From: Robertkochia sediminum
GTDB taxonomy: Bacteria > Bacteroidota > Bacteroidia > Flavobacteriales > Flavobacteriaceae
Assembly (NCBI RefSeq): GCF_016786255.1
Contig: NZ_JADMKT010000075.1
Coordinates: 46,840-110,839 of the forward strand
Reading direction: 5' to 3'
Length of the DNA: 64,000 nucleotides
Positions 26,319 to 35,175 of this stretch are shown here, piece after piece. The position numbers and the translations under genes are program-made. Under the pieces are notes generated by a model. It saw only the letters and a list, made by a program, of their open reading frames with translations, was not told the origin of the DNA and made no database searches. Every line of letters begins with the position of its first letter. The first letter of the stretch is position 1.

Positions 26319-27086
26319 TTAATACACTATACTTTCTCCGTCTTCCGGCACAAACACCTTATCTGATAGCCCTATACTTTCAACTTCTCTTTTGAGCTGT
26401 TCTCTTGTGGTCGGACAATGATTCACCGCCTCCATATGGTTGGCGATTACTTCTCCCGGGGCATTTTTGATAAACTTCAGAATATCATCCATACGCATGA
26501 GTAAAGGCTGGAAGAAATCCAACTGCGCTGTACCACAGGCCACGACGGCGATACCGGGGTTGAATTCGGTAAGCACCTTATGCACATCATCAGTGTAAAT
26601 GGTATCGGAACTCAGGTAAAGGGAACGCTCACCAGGTAATTCCAGGTAGAATCCCATAACATTCCCCATGGGTTTTGCCACATATCCATAACCATGGCGG
26701 GCCGGAATACCCGTAATGGCTCCTCCCAGAAATCTACTTTCTTTCCAGTAGTCTATAGTCTGTTCTACGTTAAGGCCCCTCTTTCTGAGCTCCTCGGCAT
26801 CGAGCACACTGCAGGCTACCGGAATTTGATGCTCCTTTAAAAAACGCTCCCCTTCCTTGTCCAAATGATCGGGGTGCAAGTGGGTGATCAAACAATGGGT
26901 GGTTCTTTCCACGGCAGCCATGGCATTGGCAGGCAGGTCTACTATGGGGTTACGCCTTGGTTTAAACCTTAACAAGGTAAACGGAGGTCCCGCTTCCCCC
27001 TTTTTCGAAAGCATGGGGTCGACCAGGATCACATGGTTCCCCGATTCGATGATCATGGTGGCATTACGCAAATGTTGAACCCTCAT
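26319..27086 (-). CDS. MBL-fold metal-dependent hydrolase (UlaG-like)
   Basis: About 255 residues are read from the ATG at 27086 (MRVQHLRNATMII). A longer frame upstream only reads through a G-rich microsatellite and is rejected as a start. The zinc-binding motif THLHPDHLD (HxHxDH) is followed by ARHGYGY and a later Asp in LSSDTIYTDD. ANHMEAVNHC lies near the end. This is the UlaG/YtxE type of metallo-beta-lactamase fold, cytoplasmic. The substrate is not predictable. No operon partner is seen; tandem repeats lie upstream. Confidence 0.9.
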   Translation of the reverse strand: MRVQHLRNATMIIESGNHVILVDPMLSKKGEAGPPFTLLRFKPRRNPIVDLPANAMAAVERTTHCLITHLHPDHLDKEGERFLKEHQIPVACSVLDAEELRKRGLNVEQTIDYWKESRFLGGAITGIPARHGYGYVAKPMGNVMGFYLELPGERSLYLSSDTIYTDDVHKVLTEFNPGIAVVACGTAQLDFFQPLLMRMDDILKFIKNAPGEVIANHMEAVNHCPTTREQLKREVESIGLSDKVFVPEDGESIVY

Positions 27087-27163
27087 AAATGTGATGTTGA
27101 AGATGGATAAATGATGATCACAGCACCGGAAAGAAATGGCAGGGATGAGGAATACTAAGATAC

Positions 27164-27222
27164 GGGGAAATGGGGAAATGGGGAAATGGGGAAATGGGGA
27201 AATGGGGATGTGGGGATGTGGG
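27164..27222. repeat. Octamer microsatellite GGGGAAAT
   Basis: Five copies of GGGGAAAT are followed by two of GGGGATGT in the spacer upstream of the MBL hydrolase gene. Confidence 0.9.
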
Positions 27223-27256
27223 TAGACAGGTAGTGATAAAGTAAAAAAATACATCC

Positions 27257-27297
27257 TTCGTCTTCGCGAGGTTTACGGAGTAAACCGTGGCGATCTC
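27257..27297. repeat. Dispersed palindromic repeat
   Basis: TCTTCGCGAGGTTTACGGAG followed by TAAACCGTGGCGATCTCAT. A related copy lies at 38402-38440, with a different stem sequence (GTTGGTCTGCCAAC), and reverse-oriented relatives lie in the 153-bp array at 9-392. The ends are constant and the central stem varies but stays self-complementary. Confidence 0.8.
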
Positions 27298-27318
27298 ATT
27301 AAGGGTAAGTAGGTACCT

Positions 27319-27390
27319 GGGTAAGCGGGTAAGCGGGTAAGCGGGTAAGCGGGTAAGCGGGTAAGCGGGTAAGCGGGTAAGCGGGTAAGC
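27319..27390. repeat. Octamer microsatellite GGGTAAGC, nine copies
   Basis: Nine perfect copies of GGGTAAGC lie about 150 bp upstream of the GLPGLI gene at 27543. Perfect identity suggests recent expansion and likely length variation between strains. Confidence 0.95.
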
Positions 27391-27492
27391 AAGGATAGAA
27401 AGAAATGGTAAAGGTTAAACATTATTAACGCTAAAAGTCTAACTAACACCAACTTGCCCGTCAAATAATGTTAATTTTTAGACAAAATTCTA

Positions 27493-27520
27493 TTTTTGTT
27501 TAACTTTTTGATTAGTTTTG
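27493..27520 (+). promoter_or_regulatory. Promoter of the GLPGLI/outer-membrane operon
   Basis: TAGTTTTG (27513-27520) matches TAnnTTTG and lies 22 bp before the ATG. TTTTTG at 27493-27498 is a possible upstream element, but its 14-nt spacing is shorter than usual. Confidence 0.5.
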
Positions 27521-27542
27521 ATAAACAAAATATCTACCAATT

Positions 27543-28361
27543 ATGAGATCTTTAATCATTACTGCCTCCCTCATCCTTTTGATCGTATTCACCTCCTTTG
27601 CACCTGAAATCCAGCAATTCCAGGGGCAAGCCGTATACTATTCCAAATCGAAAATGGAATTAGGAAGTTTTGGGGCACGTATGAGCGAAGCCCAAAAGAA
27701 GCAAATAGAAGCCCGGCTGAAGAACCGACTGGAAAAAACCTATACCCTTAATTTCAACAAGGAGGAGTCGATCTTCACTGAAGACGAAAAGCTTGATGCC
27801 ATTTCCGGAGCTACTGACTCCTGGGGCGACAACTTCTCAAGAGGTGACCAATACAAGAATGTGAAAGAAAATGCGCTTATCCAAAGTCAGGAGTTCTACG
27901 GTAAGCGTTTCCTGGTAAAAGATAAATTACAGGAGATCAAATGGGTCATGGGAAAAGAAACCAAACAGATCGGACAATACACCTGTTTTAAAGCGAACGC
28001 GGTGGTACCGACCAGGGAGCTTGCCTGGTACGATTTTTCATGGGGAGACCTCAGGTCTGCTGAGAACACAGAAGAAGGTGCTGAACCGGACACTGCCCTC
28101 ACCAATATTGAAGCGTGGTACACTCCACAGATCCCCGTGAGCCACGGTCCCGGAGAATACTGGGGACTCCCCGGACTCATTCTCGAAGTAAGTGCAGGGA
28201 ACACCACCATGCTCTGCTCCAAGGTAGTACTGAACCCTAAGGAGACCATTGAGATCAAAGCTCCCAATAAAGGACAGGAGATCAACAAGGAAGACTATCA
28301 GGAAACCGTTATGAAAAAAATGAAAGAAATGCGGGATAACCGCGGAAGAAGAAGATCCTAA
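27543..28361 (+). CDS. GLPGLI family protein
   Basis: The protein has 272 residues with an N-terminal hydrophobic signal (MRSLIITASLILLIVFTSFA). The family signature GLPGLI is at 208-213, preceded by AWYTPQIPVSHGPGEYW. The last 50 residues are Lys/Arg/Glu-rich and end GRRRS. It is the first gene of a pair with the large outer-membrane protein 39 bp downstream. The same two-gene design is carried by the tRNA-fMet element, but the G+C content here is host-like. Confidence 0.9.
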   Translation: MRSLIITASLILLIVFTSFAPEIQQFQGQAVYYSKSKMELGSFGARMSEAQKKQIEARLKNRLEKTYTLNFNKEESIFTEDEKLDAISGATDSWGDNFSRGDQYKNVKENALIQSQEFYGKRFLVKDKLQEIKWVMGKETKQIGQYTCFKANAVVPTRELAWYDFSWGDLRSAENTEEGAEPDTALTNIEAWYTPQIPVSHGPGEYWGLPGLILEVSAGNTTMLCSKVVLNPKETIEIKAPNKGQEINKEDYQETVMKKMKEMRDNRGRRRS

Positions 28362-28400
28362 CCTCCCCTTCTAAATTCCTGAACCCTTTACCACCATCTG

Positions 28401-31115
28401 ATGAAAAACATCCTTTTACTCGCTTTTCTGATCTCGGCCCTTACTGCACAGGCGCAGATCAAGATCGAAGGCGTTGTTACCGACACCCTTAACAATCCGC
28501 TGGAACTGGCCAATGTTATTGCCATTAACCAACAATCCAATACGCTGGAATCCTACGGGATCACCAGTGCAGAAGGCAGGTATCAACTCGATCTCACAAA
28601 AAATGCCTCCTACAAGATCCAGATCAGCTATGTGGGGATGAAAACCGTAGAAGAGATCATTACGGTTAAAGAAACCGATATCAAAAAGGACTTCATTATG
28701 CAAGCCGACAATGTGCTCGATGCCGTAGAAGTGGTGTATGAGATGCCGGTAACCGTTCAGGGGGATACCGTAGTATACAATGCCGATTCCTTTAATACAG
28801 GTACCGAAAGGAAACTTGAAGACGTCCTCGAAAACCTGCCCGGGGTGGAGATCAATGCCGACGGACAAATCGAGGTCGAAGGTAAAGTGGTGAATAAACT
28901 CATGGTAAACGGCAAAGACTTCTTTGATGGCGATACCAAACTGGCCACACAGAACATTCCTGCCAAAGCGGTAGACAAGGTGCAGGTATTGCGAAACTAT
29001 TCGGAGGTAAGCCAGTTGAGGAGTGTGCGTAACAACCAAGATAATTTTGCCCTTAACATCAAACTCAAAGAAGGTAAAGAAAACTTCTGGTTTGGGAATG
29101 TCACTGCAGGCGCAGGTAGCTCTCCCGATGACGCCTTATACCTGGCCCAACCCAAACTCTTTTATTACAGTCCGAAATACAGCCTCAACTTCATTGGCGA
29201 CCTCAACAACACCGGAGAGGTAGCCCTTACACGACGGGACATCAGAGGCTTTGGAGGTGGATTCCGCCCCCCGAGTAATGGCAGTGGAACCAACCTCAAC
29301 CTTGGGGATAACAGCCTGAACTTTCTCACCAACCAAAATAATGCCCTGGAAATAGAAAACAAACTGGCTTCGGGAAATTTCAGCTACTCTCCCAATCCCG
29401 GCCTTGATCTGAGCGGATTCCTGATCTACAACAGCAGTCGTATCCTCTCACGTGAAAACAGCTTTGTACAATATACCGATCCGGAACTTGGCATTCCCGA
29501 TGAGATCACCGAACAGTCCAGTAAGGAGCGTTCCAACCAGGGGGTGCTTAAGCTCAGCGCCTCTTATCAGCCTAACGTCAACAACCAGATGGATTACGAT
29601 GTACTGGGACGTATAAGCGACGACAATCAGCTGCAAAACGTATTCTCCTCCGTGATCGGAAATACCGATCAGCTGGATGAAGTGACCTCATGGAGTATCA
29701 ACCAAAATTTCAATTACTACTACACCCTTAACGAAGACAATATCTTTGCCTTTGAGGCGCAACACCTGTATCGCAATGAAGATCCGTTCTACAATGCCAT
29801 ACTTCAAAATGACGCACAAGGAGATGACAACTACGATCCAACGGCCGAAGCCCTTGGTTTAGACACCACCCAGGATAATTACAATATCGTACAAGATCGC
29901 CGGATCAAGTCCAACCAGCTCGATGCCAAACTGGACTATTACAATATCCTCAACACCAAAAGTAACCTGAACCTCACCCTGGGAACCATTCTGAGCAAAC
30001 AACAGTTTAACTCCGACCTGTTTCAGTTCCTTTTGGACGGTTCGCGATTTGACCCTACCCCTAATTTTAATGAGGGAAGGGCTACCAACGATACCGAGTA
30101 CATTTTTAGTGACATCTACCTGGGAGCCCACTACCGCTTCAGAACAGGGAAATTCACCATAACCCCGGGCTTCTCCATCCATGCCTATGGGAATAAGAAC
30201 ATCCAGTTTGGGGAGACCTATGAAGATAACTTCTTCCGTTTCCTTCCCGATTTTGAGACCAGGATCCAACTCAAGAAAAGTGAGTCGCTCACCCTGCGCT
30301 ATGAGATGCGTAACCAGTTTACCGATGTAACACGGCTGGCAGCAGGGTTGGTGTTGAACAACTACGATAACATTCAGTTTGGAGAGCCGGAGCTACAAAA
30401 TGCCCTGTCGCATAATGTAAGCCTTGTATACAGCAGCTTCAACCTTTTTAATTACACCAATGTTTTCGTAAGGGCATCTTATGCCAACAACATCGATCAG
30501 ATACGAAGCCTGACGAATTTTGAGAACGTGATCAGGACCAGTACCTTCTTTAACTCCCAGTTCGCCGATGAGAACGTGAATGTGTTCGGGAGGGTACAGC
30601 GCACGTTTGGAAAGGTGCAGGCCAGTTTGAACGCCAGTTTCAATTACAGTAAGATCAACCAGTTCATCCAGGGCAACCGCTCAGTTAATGAAGGATATAC
30701 ACAAACCTATACCCCCGGCCTTCGCACCAACTTCAAGGTGGCTCCTAACCTCACCCTACGGTACCGCTATAGTGTGACCGATAACAACCAGGGGAATCGT
30801 AAAACTAAATTTGTCACCAATGCCCCTTCGGCCGAACTGGATGTTTACCTGTGGAAGAAGGTAACGCTCAGATCAGACTACACCTATACCGACCAGGACC
30901 TGGGGAACGGGAATTCACAGTCGTTCCAGAACTGGAATGCCACCCTCTCCTACCGCAAGGACCGGGATGCGCGATGGGAATATGAGATCAGGGCCACGAA
31001 TATCCTGAATATCGACGCCCAGGTTCGAAACAGCGCCAACAATATTTCGGTATTCGTTTCTGAAAATTTCATTCAGCCGCGATTCATTACCTTTAGGTTT
31101 GTTTACAACCTTTAA
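28401..31115 (+). CDS. Outer-membrane beta-barrel protein (GLPGLI partner)
   Basis: The protein has 904 residues. A signal peptide (TAQAQ), a CarboxypepD_reg-like domain (about 20-105) and a plug-like segment with VLENLPGVEINADGQIEVEG precede a long barrel ending in FRFVYNL. It shares the block order of the element's protein, for example DTVVYNADSF here and DTIVFNADSY there. It is 39 bp downstream of the GLPGLI gene and is probably co-transcribed. It is likely an uptake or surface-assembly protein; the substrate is unknown. Confidence 0.87.
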   Translation: MKNILLLAFLISALTAQAQIKIEGVVTDTLNNPLELANVIAINQQSNTLESYGITSAEGRYQLDLTKNASYKIQISYVGMKTVEEIITVKETDIKKDFIMQADNVLDAVEVVYEMPVTVQGDTVVYNADSFNTGTERKLEDVLENLPGVEINADGQIEVEGKVVNKLMVNGKDFFDGDTKLATQNIPAKAVDKVQVLRNYSEVSQLRSVRNNQDNFALNIKLKEGKENFWFGNVTAGAGSSPDDALYLAQPKLFYYSPKYSLNFIGDLNNTGEVALTRRDIRGFGGGFRPPSNGSGTNLNLGDNSLNFLTNQNNALEIENKLASGNFSYSPNPGLDLSGFLIYNSSRILSRENSFVQYTDPELGIPDEITEQSSKERSNQGVLKLSASYQPNVNNQMDYDVLGRISDDNQLQNVFSSVIGNTDQLDEVTSWSINQNFNYYYTLNEDNIFAFEAQHLYRNEDPFYNAILQNDAQGDDNYDPTAEALGLDTTQDNYNIVQDRRIKSNQLDAKLDYYNILNTKSNLNLTLGTILSKQQFNSDLFQFLLDGSRFDPTPNFNEGRATNDTEYIFSDIYLGAHYRFRTGKFTITPGFSIHAYGNKNIQFGETYEDNFFRFLPDFETRIQLKKSESLTLRYEMRNQFTDVTRLAAGLVLNNYDNIQFGEPELQNALSHNVSLVYSSFNLFNYTNVFVRASYANNIDQIRSLTNFENVIRTSTFFNSQFADENVNVFGRVQRTFGKVQASLNASFNYSKINQFIQGNRSVNEGYTQTYTPGLRTNFKVAPNLTLRYRYSVTDNNQGNRKTKFVTNAPSAELDVYLWKKVTLRSDYTYTDQDLGNGNSQSFQNWNATLSYRKDRDARWEYEIRATNILNIDAQVRNSANNISVFVSENFIQPRFITFRFVYNL

Positions 31116-31176
31116 AGAAGGGTGTTATTATTTGTACCTCAGGTTTATGACGCCTGAAACCTCACAGGCAAAAAAA

Positions 31177-31764
31177 TTAATCGGCAGGGCTACCCACCGC
31201 CATGATCACCGGCATTTCTGAATCATCGAAAGACATGCTGAAAGGCACTGACAAGGTTTTGATATGGAGGTTTGCCTTTTCAAAAGCTTCTTTGATCTGT
31301 CCCCTGCTAAGGGCATTGGGAGCATCTTCCTGCTCCGCCAGCCAGTCCCATTGCACAAAGACACCTTCATCTGTCAACATGGAAGTGAGCAACCTCAGCG
31401 TTTCCGGATAGTCGGGAAGAAAGCTACACACCGAAGATGCCACGATAAGATCGAACTTTTCGCTTAACGCCTCATACGACCGGATCAACTCCAGGGATAA
31501 TTCGGCTGCGATCACTTCGACATTCTCAAGGTCTTTTTTTGCCAACATATCGATCATCCCTGCCGAAGCATCCAGAGCGACGATCTCCCGCGCTTCAGGC
31601 AACATCAACTCACTCAACAGGCCTGTACCACATCCGAAATCGAGGATGCGCAGTGCTTTCAGATCAACAGCTTCCGTAAGATTGGCATATGCCTTTTGAG
31701 CATAAACCGTTACCAGGGGGTACTCCTCCCACTGCCCGGCCATATCGTCCCATTCGTTACTCAT
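31177..31764 (-). CDS. Class I SAM-dependent methyltransferase
   Basis: The protein has 195 residues. Motif I LRILDFGCGTGLLSELML (about 37-54), an acidic residue in IVALDASAGM and a motif near FDLIVASSVCSFLPDYPETL identify a Rossmann-fold methyltransferase of the Methyltransf_11/25 type. The product is cytoplasmic with unknown substrate. It stands alone, convergent with the outer-membrane gene. Confidence 0.9.
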   Translation of the reverse strand: MSNEWDDMAGQWEEYPLVTVYAQKAYANLTEAVDLKALRILDFGCGTGLLSELMLPEAREIVALDASAGMIDMLAKKDLENVEVIAAELSLELIRSYEALSEKFDLIVASSVCSFLPDYPETLRLLTSMLTDEGVFVQWDWLAEQEDAPNALSRGQIKEAFEKANLHIKTLSVPFSMSFDDSEMPVIMAVGSPAD

Positions 31765-31891
31765 ACCCTATCGATTGAAATAGTAGTAACCCCATCACAG
31801 AACTCTGCAAGAAGGATGCTGAATGTTATGAGGTTATAAAGTTATGAAGTTACGGGGATATGCATGTTATAGCTCTGAATCCGCGATTGCC

Positions 31892-32356
31892 TTACCTCTT
31901 TATTTTTTTCGTAAGACGTTCCCATAAAAGGGTCACACAGTACAAGCTGAGGACCAGTAGTGCACCGTAAACGATCCCATTGGTAAAACGCATAAACCAC
32001 ACATAGGCTTGCGGACTCCCTCGGAAGCCTTCGACTGCCGAAGAGAAGCTAAAGCTCATATTACCGGCAAGCAAGTAAGACACCGGAGCCCACAGGATCG
32101 CGAGCAACAGAGACAACCGCAACACCCCGGAAAGAAAAGCATACCATTTCCCGGAAGGATCCCGCAATTCCTTCACCCAGAAATACAGGGTTGCAGGCAA
32201 GGCCATTAACCCCGCCCAGGTAGTAAAGGTCCCCAGTGGAATGGTATCGGCAGTATCCAGACCTAAGGTTAATAGTGAAGAACCAGAGAGTAATAAGGCC
32301 AGAGAAATCAAGGTAATGCCTAAGCTGGTAAAAAAGTAAAGCTTTCTGTTTTTCAT
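31892..32356 (-). CDS. Four-helix membrane protein of unknown function
   Basis: The protein has 154 residues. Four hydrophobic segments (about 8-30, 40-60, 77-97 and 120-143) are separated by short basic loops, and it ends in RLTKKIKR. No family is recognised. It is the last gene of a three-gene unit: the VOC gene ends 9 bp upstream. Confidence 0.7.
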   Translation of the reverse strand: MKNRKLYFFTSLGITLISLALLLSGSSLLTLGLDTADTIPLGTFTTWAGLMALPATLYFWVKELRDPSGKWYAFLSGVLRLSLLLAILWAPVSYLLAGNMSFSFSSAVEGFRGSPQAYVWFMRFTNGIVYGALLVLSLYCVTLLWERLTKKIKR

Positions 32357-32365
32357 GGGTGTGGG

Positions 32366-32755
32366 TTATCTGGTTTCCTCTTTTATTCTCCATGGCGGAT
32401 CCAACCTGTTCTCCCCTCCGTAATACAGAATAAGCCTGTTCCCATCGGGATCCTTCAGGCGTGCTTCCCGCCAGAGCCAAGGTTGGTCGGTGGGATCCTG
32501 ATCGAATTGAATTCCCAGAGTTTTTAGTTCGGCCACCTTTTCATCCAGGTCATCACATTCAAAATACACATAAACCCCTTCTCCTGAAGGCAATTCATCT
32601 ACACGGTGAATGGAAAAGGAGGCATTTCCGTCCGGACAAACAAAACGGGCGTAATGCGGCACTGCCTTTACAATAAGTTTGAGTCCGAGGTTTTCATAAA
32701 AGGGCACAGAGATATCGAGGTCAAGGGAAGGTACGGTGATCTGGTTTAAGTTCAT
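32366..32755 (-). CDS. VOC-family (glyoxalase/bleomycin-resistance-like) protein
   Basis: The protein has 129 residues. Starting at LNQITVPSLDLDISVPFYENLGLKL, it shows the beta-alpha-beta-beta-beta VOC module. Metal-ligand-type residues occur in YVYFECDDLDEKVAEL and LKDPDGNRLILYY. It is cytoplasmic with unknown substrate. It overlaps the upstream lipoprotein gene by 4 bp (ATGA), indicating coupled translation. Confidence 0.9.
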   Translation of the reverse strand: MNLNQITVPSLDLDISVPFYENLGLKLIVKAVPHYARFVCPDGNASFSIHRVDELPSGEGVYVYFECDDLDEKVAELKTLGIQFDQDPTDQPWLWREARLKDPDGNRLILYYGGENRLDPPWRIKEETR

Positions 32756-33366
32756 TCTTCTTCTGATTTAGCATTGGAGGCTTCAAAATCGGTCTCCAGT
32801 TCCGGATTTAAAAACACGTAGCGTTCTCCATCTATGCTAACGATAATCGCATCATCCCTAACCTGGTTGAGCACATCATATTTATCGTGAACTTCCAAAG
32901 GTTTAACGAACAGCATGCGCTCCTGCTCCTTATTGATCCTGGCATTACCCCATAGCCTGTCACTGCGTAAAAAATCACCATGCTTTCTTGAAGTAACCTC
33001 AACAGGCAGGTCTGCAATAGGTATAGATGACGTTTCGCTAAGCGCTATCAACACTTTCAATACCTTGCGATGTTTACCATATTTGCGGAAATAGCTCACC
33101 GAAATATTAATATCGGTTGAATCCTTGAAGGTCAGATTATAAAAATCTCCTTGTACTTCATTAAACCTCCCCTTTTCATTGTAATACAAATACGGCACTA
33201 AGTGATAGTAAGAACTTTTATAGTTCGGACTCATGGCAGCAATACCTCTCGCATTAAGCGCTGATAAAGGAACCTCAGGTTTTATGGCATAATTGGAAAG
33301 CACCTTATTACCGGAACAAGAAACCAGAAGGAAAACCAGTAAAGCATAAACGGGGATGAATTTCAT
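32752..33366 (-). CDS. Lipoprotein of unknown function
   Basis: The protein has 204 residues with a lipoprotein signal ending at C17 (LLVSCSGNK). The mature protein has alternating strands (KDSTDINISVSYFRKYG, VLKVLIALSETSSIP) and an acidic tail ESEEE. No family is recognised. It is the first gene of the unit lipoprotein-VOC-membrane protein, with a 4-bp overlap to the VOC gene. Confidence 0.7.
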   Translation of the reverse strand: MKFIPVYALLVFLLVSCSGNKVLSNYAIKPEVPLSALNARGIAAMSPNYKSSYYHLVPYLYYNEKGRFNEVQGDFYNLTFKDSTDINISVSYFRKYGKHRKVLKVLIALSETSSIPIADLPVEVTSRKHGDFLRSDRLWGNARINKEQERMLFVKPLEVHDKYDVLNQVRDDAIIVSIDGERYVFLNPELETDFEASNAKSEEE

Positions 33367-33502
33367 TTTTATAAATACATGGGTTTGTTAATTTGACCAT
33401 CTTCGAATGCCATGATGGCCTTCACCCTCTAAAGTAATGAAAATATACTATCCCCTTCAGGTTGAGATATTCAAGAAAAGAAACTTTTATCCATTAAAAA
33501 AC

Positions 33503-33886
33503 TCAGGATCGAGGCAGGTATGCTTCAGAACGGATCGGGTTGCCGTGTATATCGACCACCGAAAACGGAGTATGCGGTTTTCCTTTTTGAGCCGCGAACT
33601 TCTTTTTCAGATAATCTTCCTTCAGCGTTTCCGGAACCTCGATCACCAGGGTATCCTTTGTACCACCGGTTCCCCGAATGCGACGTTTGAAAATATGCCT
33701 TCCCCGATAGGATTGAAACTCTTCATCAGAAATGATCCTGCCATCTTCTTCAGACCTATATACGGCATCGATCTCCTTGATCACCATTTGTGCCTGAAGG
33801 CTATGGACTCCAATAACTGCGAACAATAAAAGAAAACAAAGAACCCGGAGTCCTGTATACTCATGTTTCGTCGTGCAATTTGCCAT
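33503..33886 (-). CDS. Small secreted protein of unknown function
   Basis: The protein has 127 residues. A hydrophobic segment VLCFLLLFAVIGVHSLQAQ gives a signal peptide, although the start may lie further in. The mature part is basic with RGRHIFKRRIRGTGGTKDTLVIEVPE and ends IHGNPIRSEAYLPRS. No family is recognised. It starts 2 bp after the DUF885 gene and closes that operon. Confidence 0.65.
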   Translation of the reverse strand: MANCTTKHEYTGLRVLCFLLLFAVIGVHSLQAQMVIKEIDAVYRSEEDGRIISDEEFQSYRGRHIFKRRIRGTGGTKDTLVIEVPETLKEDYLKKKFAAQKGKPHTPFSVVDIHGNPIRSEAYLPRS

Positions 33887-33888
33887 CG

Positions 33889-35163
33889 CTAACTTTTTAT
33901 GTGTTTTGTTAATACAGACAGGGGAATATCTCCATAGGCCAATAAGGCTTCATGAAAATCCCTGAGCCTGCTATCAGGAATATCGCCTCTTAACTGTTTG
34001 ATCACGGCAGCGCCGTATTTATAGGTAATGACCTGTGCCGGCCATTGTTTCATGCGTTCAATTTCACGCATCCCAATTGCATCTTTTCCTCTAATATGCT
34101 GTCGCCAAAAACGGAGCGCTTTTTCATCAGACCACCCGTAATAATTAAGCCCTACATCAAGAACCACCCTTACCGACCGGATCAGATTCCATTCGAGCAT
34201 GCCGTACTCGGTAGCCGGAGTATCGTAGAGTCCCAATAAATCTCCAAGCTCCTCCACATAGGCACCCCATCCTTCTGTAAAGCAATAGGAACTAAAATGT
34301 TCCCGGACCGTTCCGGTGGTCGCTAAGCCTCTCAAATAAAACTGATAGTGATGCCCCGGTATCGCCTCATGAAGATACATCCAGTGTGTGCTTCCTCCGT
34401 CATAGGTATCTCCGAAAAAATTATAATAAAAGGTATCATTGCTATAGTAGCCCGGTACACGAGCCAGGTCTGGGTTAGTCCCCCTGTCTATGTTTACCAC
34501 GGGCACTTTATCAAGGTGCGGAAAATAAGATGTTGCCTTACGGCGTAAACGAGAGCGAAGCTCAATATAATACGCCTGTACCTCCTTAGCATCCTTGAAT
34601 TCAAAAGCATGTTCGCTGAGGAATTGAGCCAATGTTGTTTCGCCAACACCGTGCTTCCTTTTAAAATCTTCGATCATCTCCTCAACCCCGGCGATCTCCT
34701 GCAATCCGAAGGCATAGGCCTTTTCGGGGGTCAGATCCTTATCGACCCATCGCTTGAGGAAATAAACATACCATTCTTTCCCCATAACCTCATGTGCGAG
34801 TCCGCTTCCCTTAAGCGGCGTACTTTCTGCACGCCATTTTTTCTCAAGGTTAATACGCTCCAGGTTCATGTCGATCTCGTATTGGATCATATCGAGTTCG
34901 AGCCGCTGATGTGCCGTAAGTGCAGTACGGTCTGTATGGTAGAAGATAGATCCTTGTTCACGAAAAAAGGCCTCCTGAGCGGCTACTGCTTCCGGAGATC
35001 CTATAGCCTCCAGGTTGGCACGGTAACTCAATTGAAAAGGGGGGAGTTCCAGATCCTGATACTTTTTAATAAAACCATCAACTGAAGTATCAAAATCATT
35101 CCCCCCTGTCAATCCACCCCAAATGAAAAGGGTCATCAAAACTAAACCAGAAAATAATCGCAT
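33889..35163 (-). CDS. DUF885 family secreted putative metallohydrolase
   Basis: The protein has 424 residues, shorter than many DUF885 members (about 550-600). A signal peptide is followed by a helical fold. The hallmark HEAIPGHHYQF (an HExxH-like zinc motif, about residue 265) is present, followed by CFTEGWGAYVEELGDLLGLYD, which supplies the third ligand region. DUF885 proteins are thought to be zinc peptidases related to M32/M3 folds. It lies between an alpha/beta hydrolase (12 bp upstream) and a small secreted protein (2 bp downstream), and is probably part of one operon for extracellular degradation. Confidence 0.9.
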   Translation of the reverse strand: MRLFSGLVLMTLFIWGGLTGGNDFDTSVDGFIKKYQDLELPPFQLSYRANLEAIGSPEAVAAQEAFFREQGSIFYHTDRTALTAHQRLELDMIQYEIDMNLERINLEKKWRAESTPLKGSGLAHEVMGKEWYVYFLKRWVDKDLTPEKAYAFGLQEIAGVEEMIEDFKRKHGVGETTLAQFLSEHAFEFKDAKEVQAYYIELRSRLRRKATSYFPHLDKVPVVNIDRGTNPDLARVPGYYSNDTFYYNFFGDTYDGGSTHWMYLHEAIPGHHYQFYLRGLATTGTVREHFSSYCFTEGWGAYVEELGDLLGLYDTPATEYGMLEWNLIRSVRVVLDVGLNYYGWSDEKALRFWRQHIRGKDAIGMREIERMKQWPAQVITYKYGAAVIKQLRGDIPDSRLRDFHEALLAYGDIPLSVLTKHIKS

Positions 35164-35175
35164 TGCTCAGAATGT

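Noticed and set aside
27087-27254. N-terminal extension of the MBL hydrolase
   Set aside because: The extra residues are a translated GGGGAAAT microsatellite (repeating Pro-His-Phe-Pro-Ile-Ser). The internal ATG at 27086 matches the family start.
27319-27390. CRISPR-like regular array
   Set aside because: It is a perfect 8-bp tandem repeat with no spacers and no cas genes nearby.
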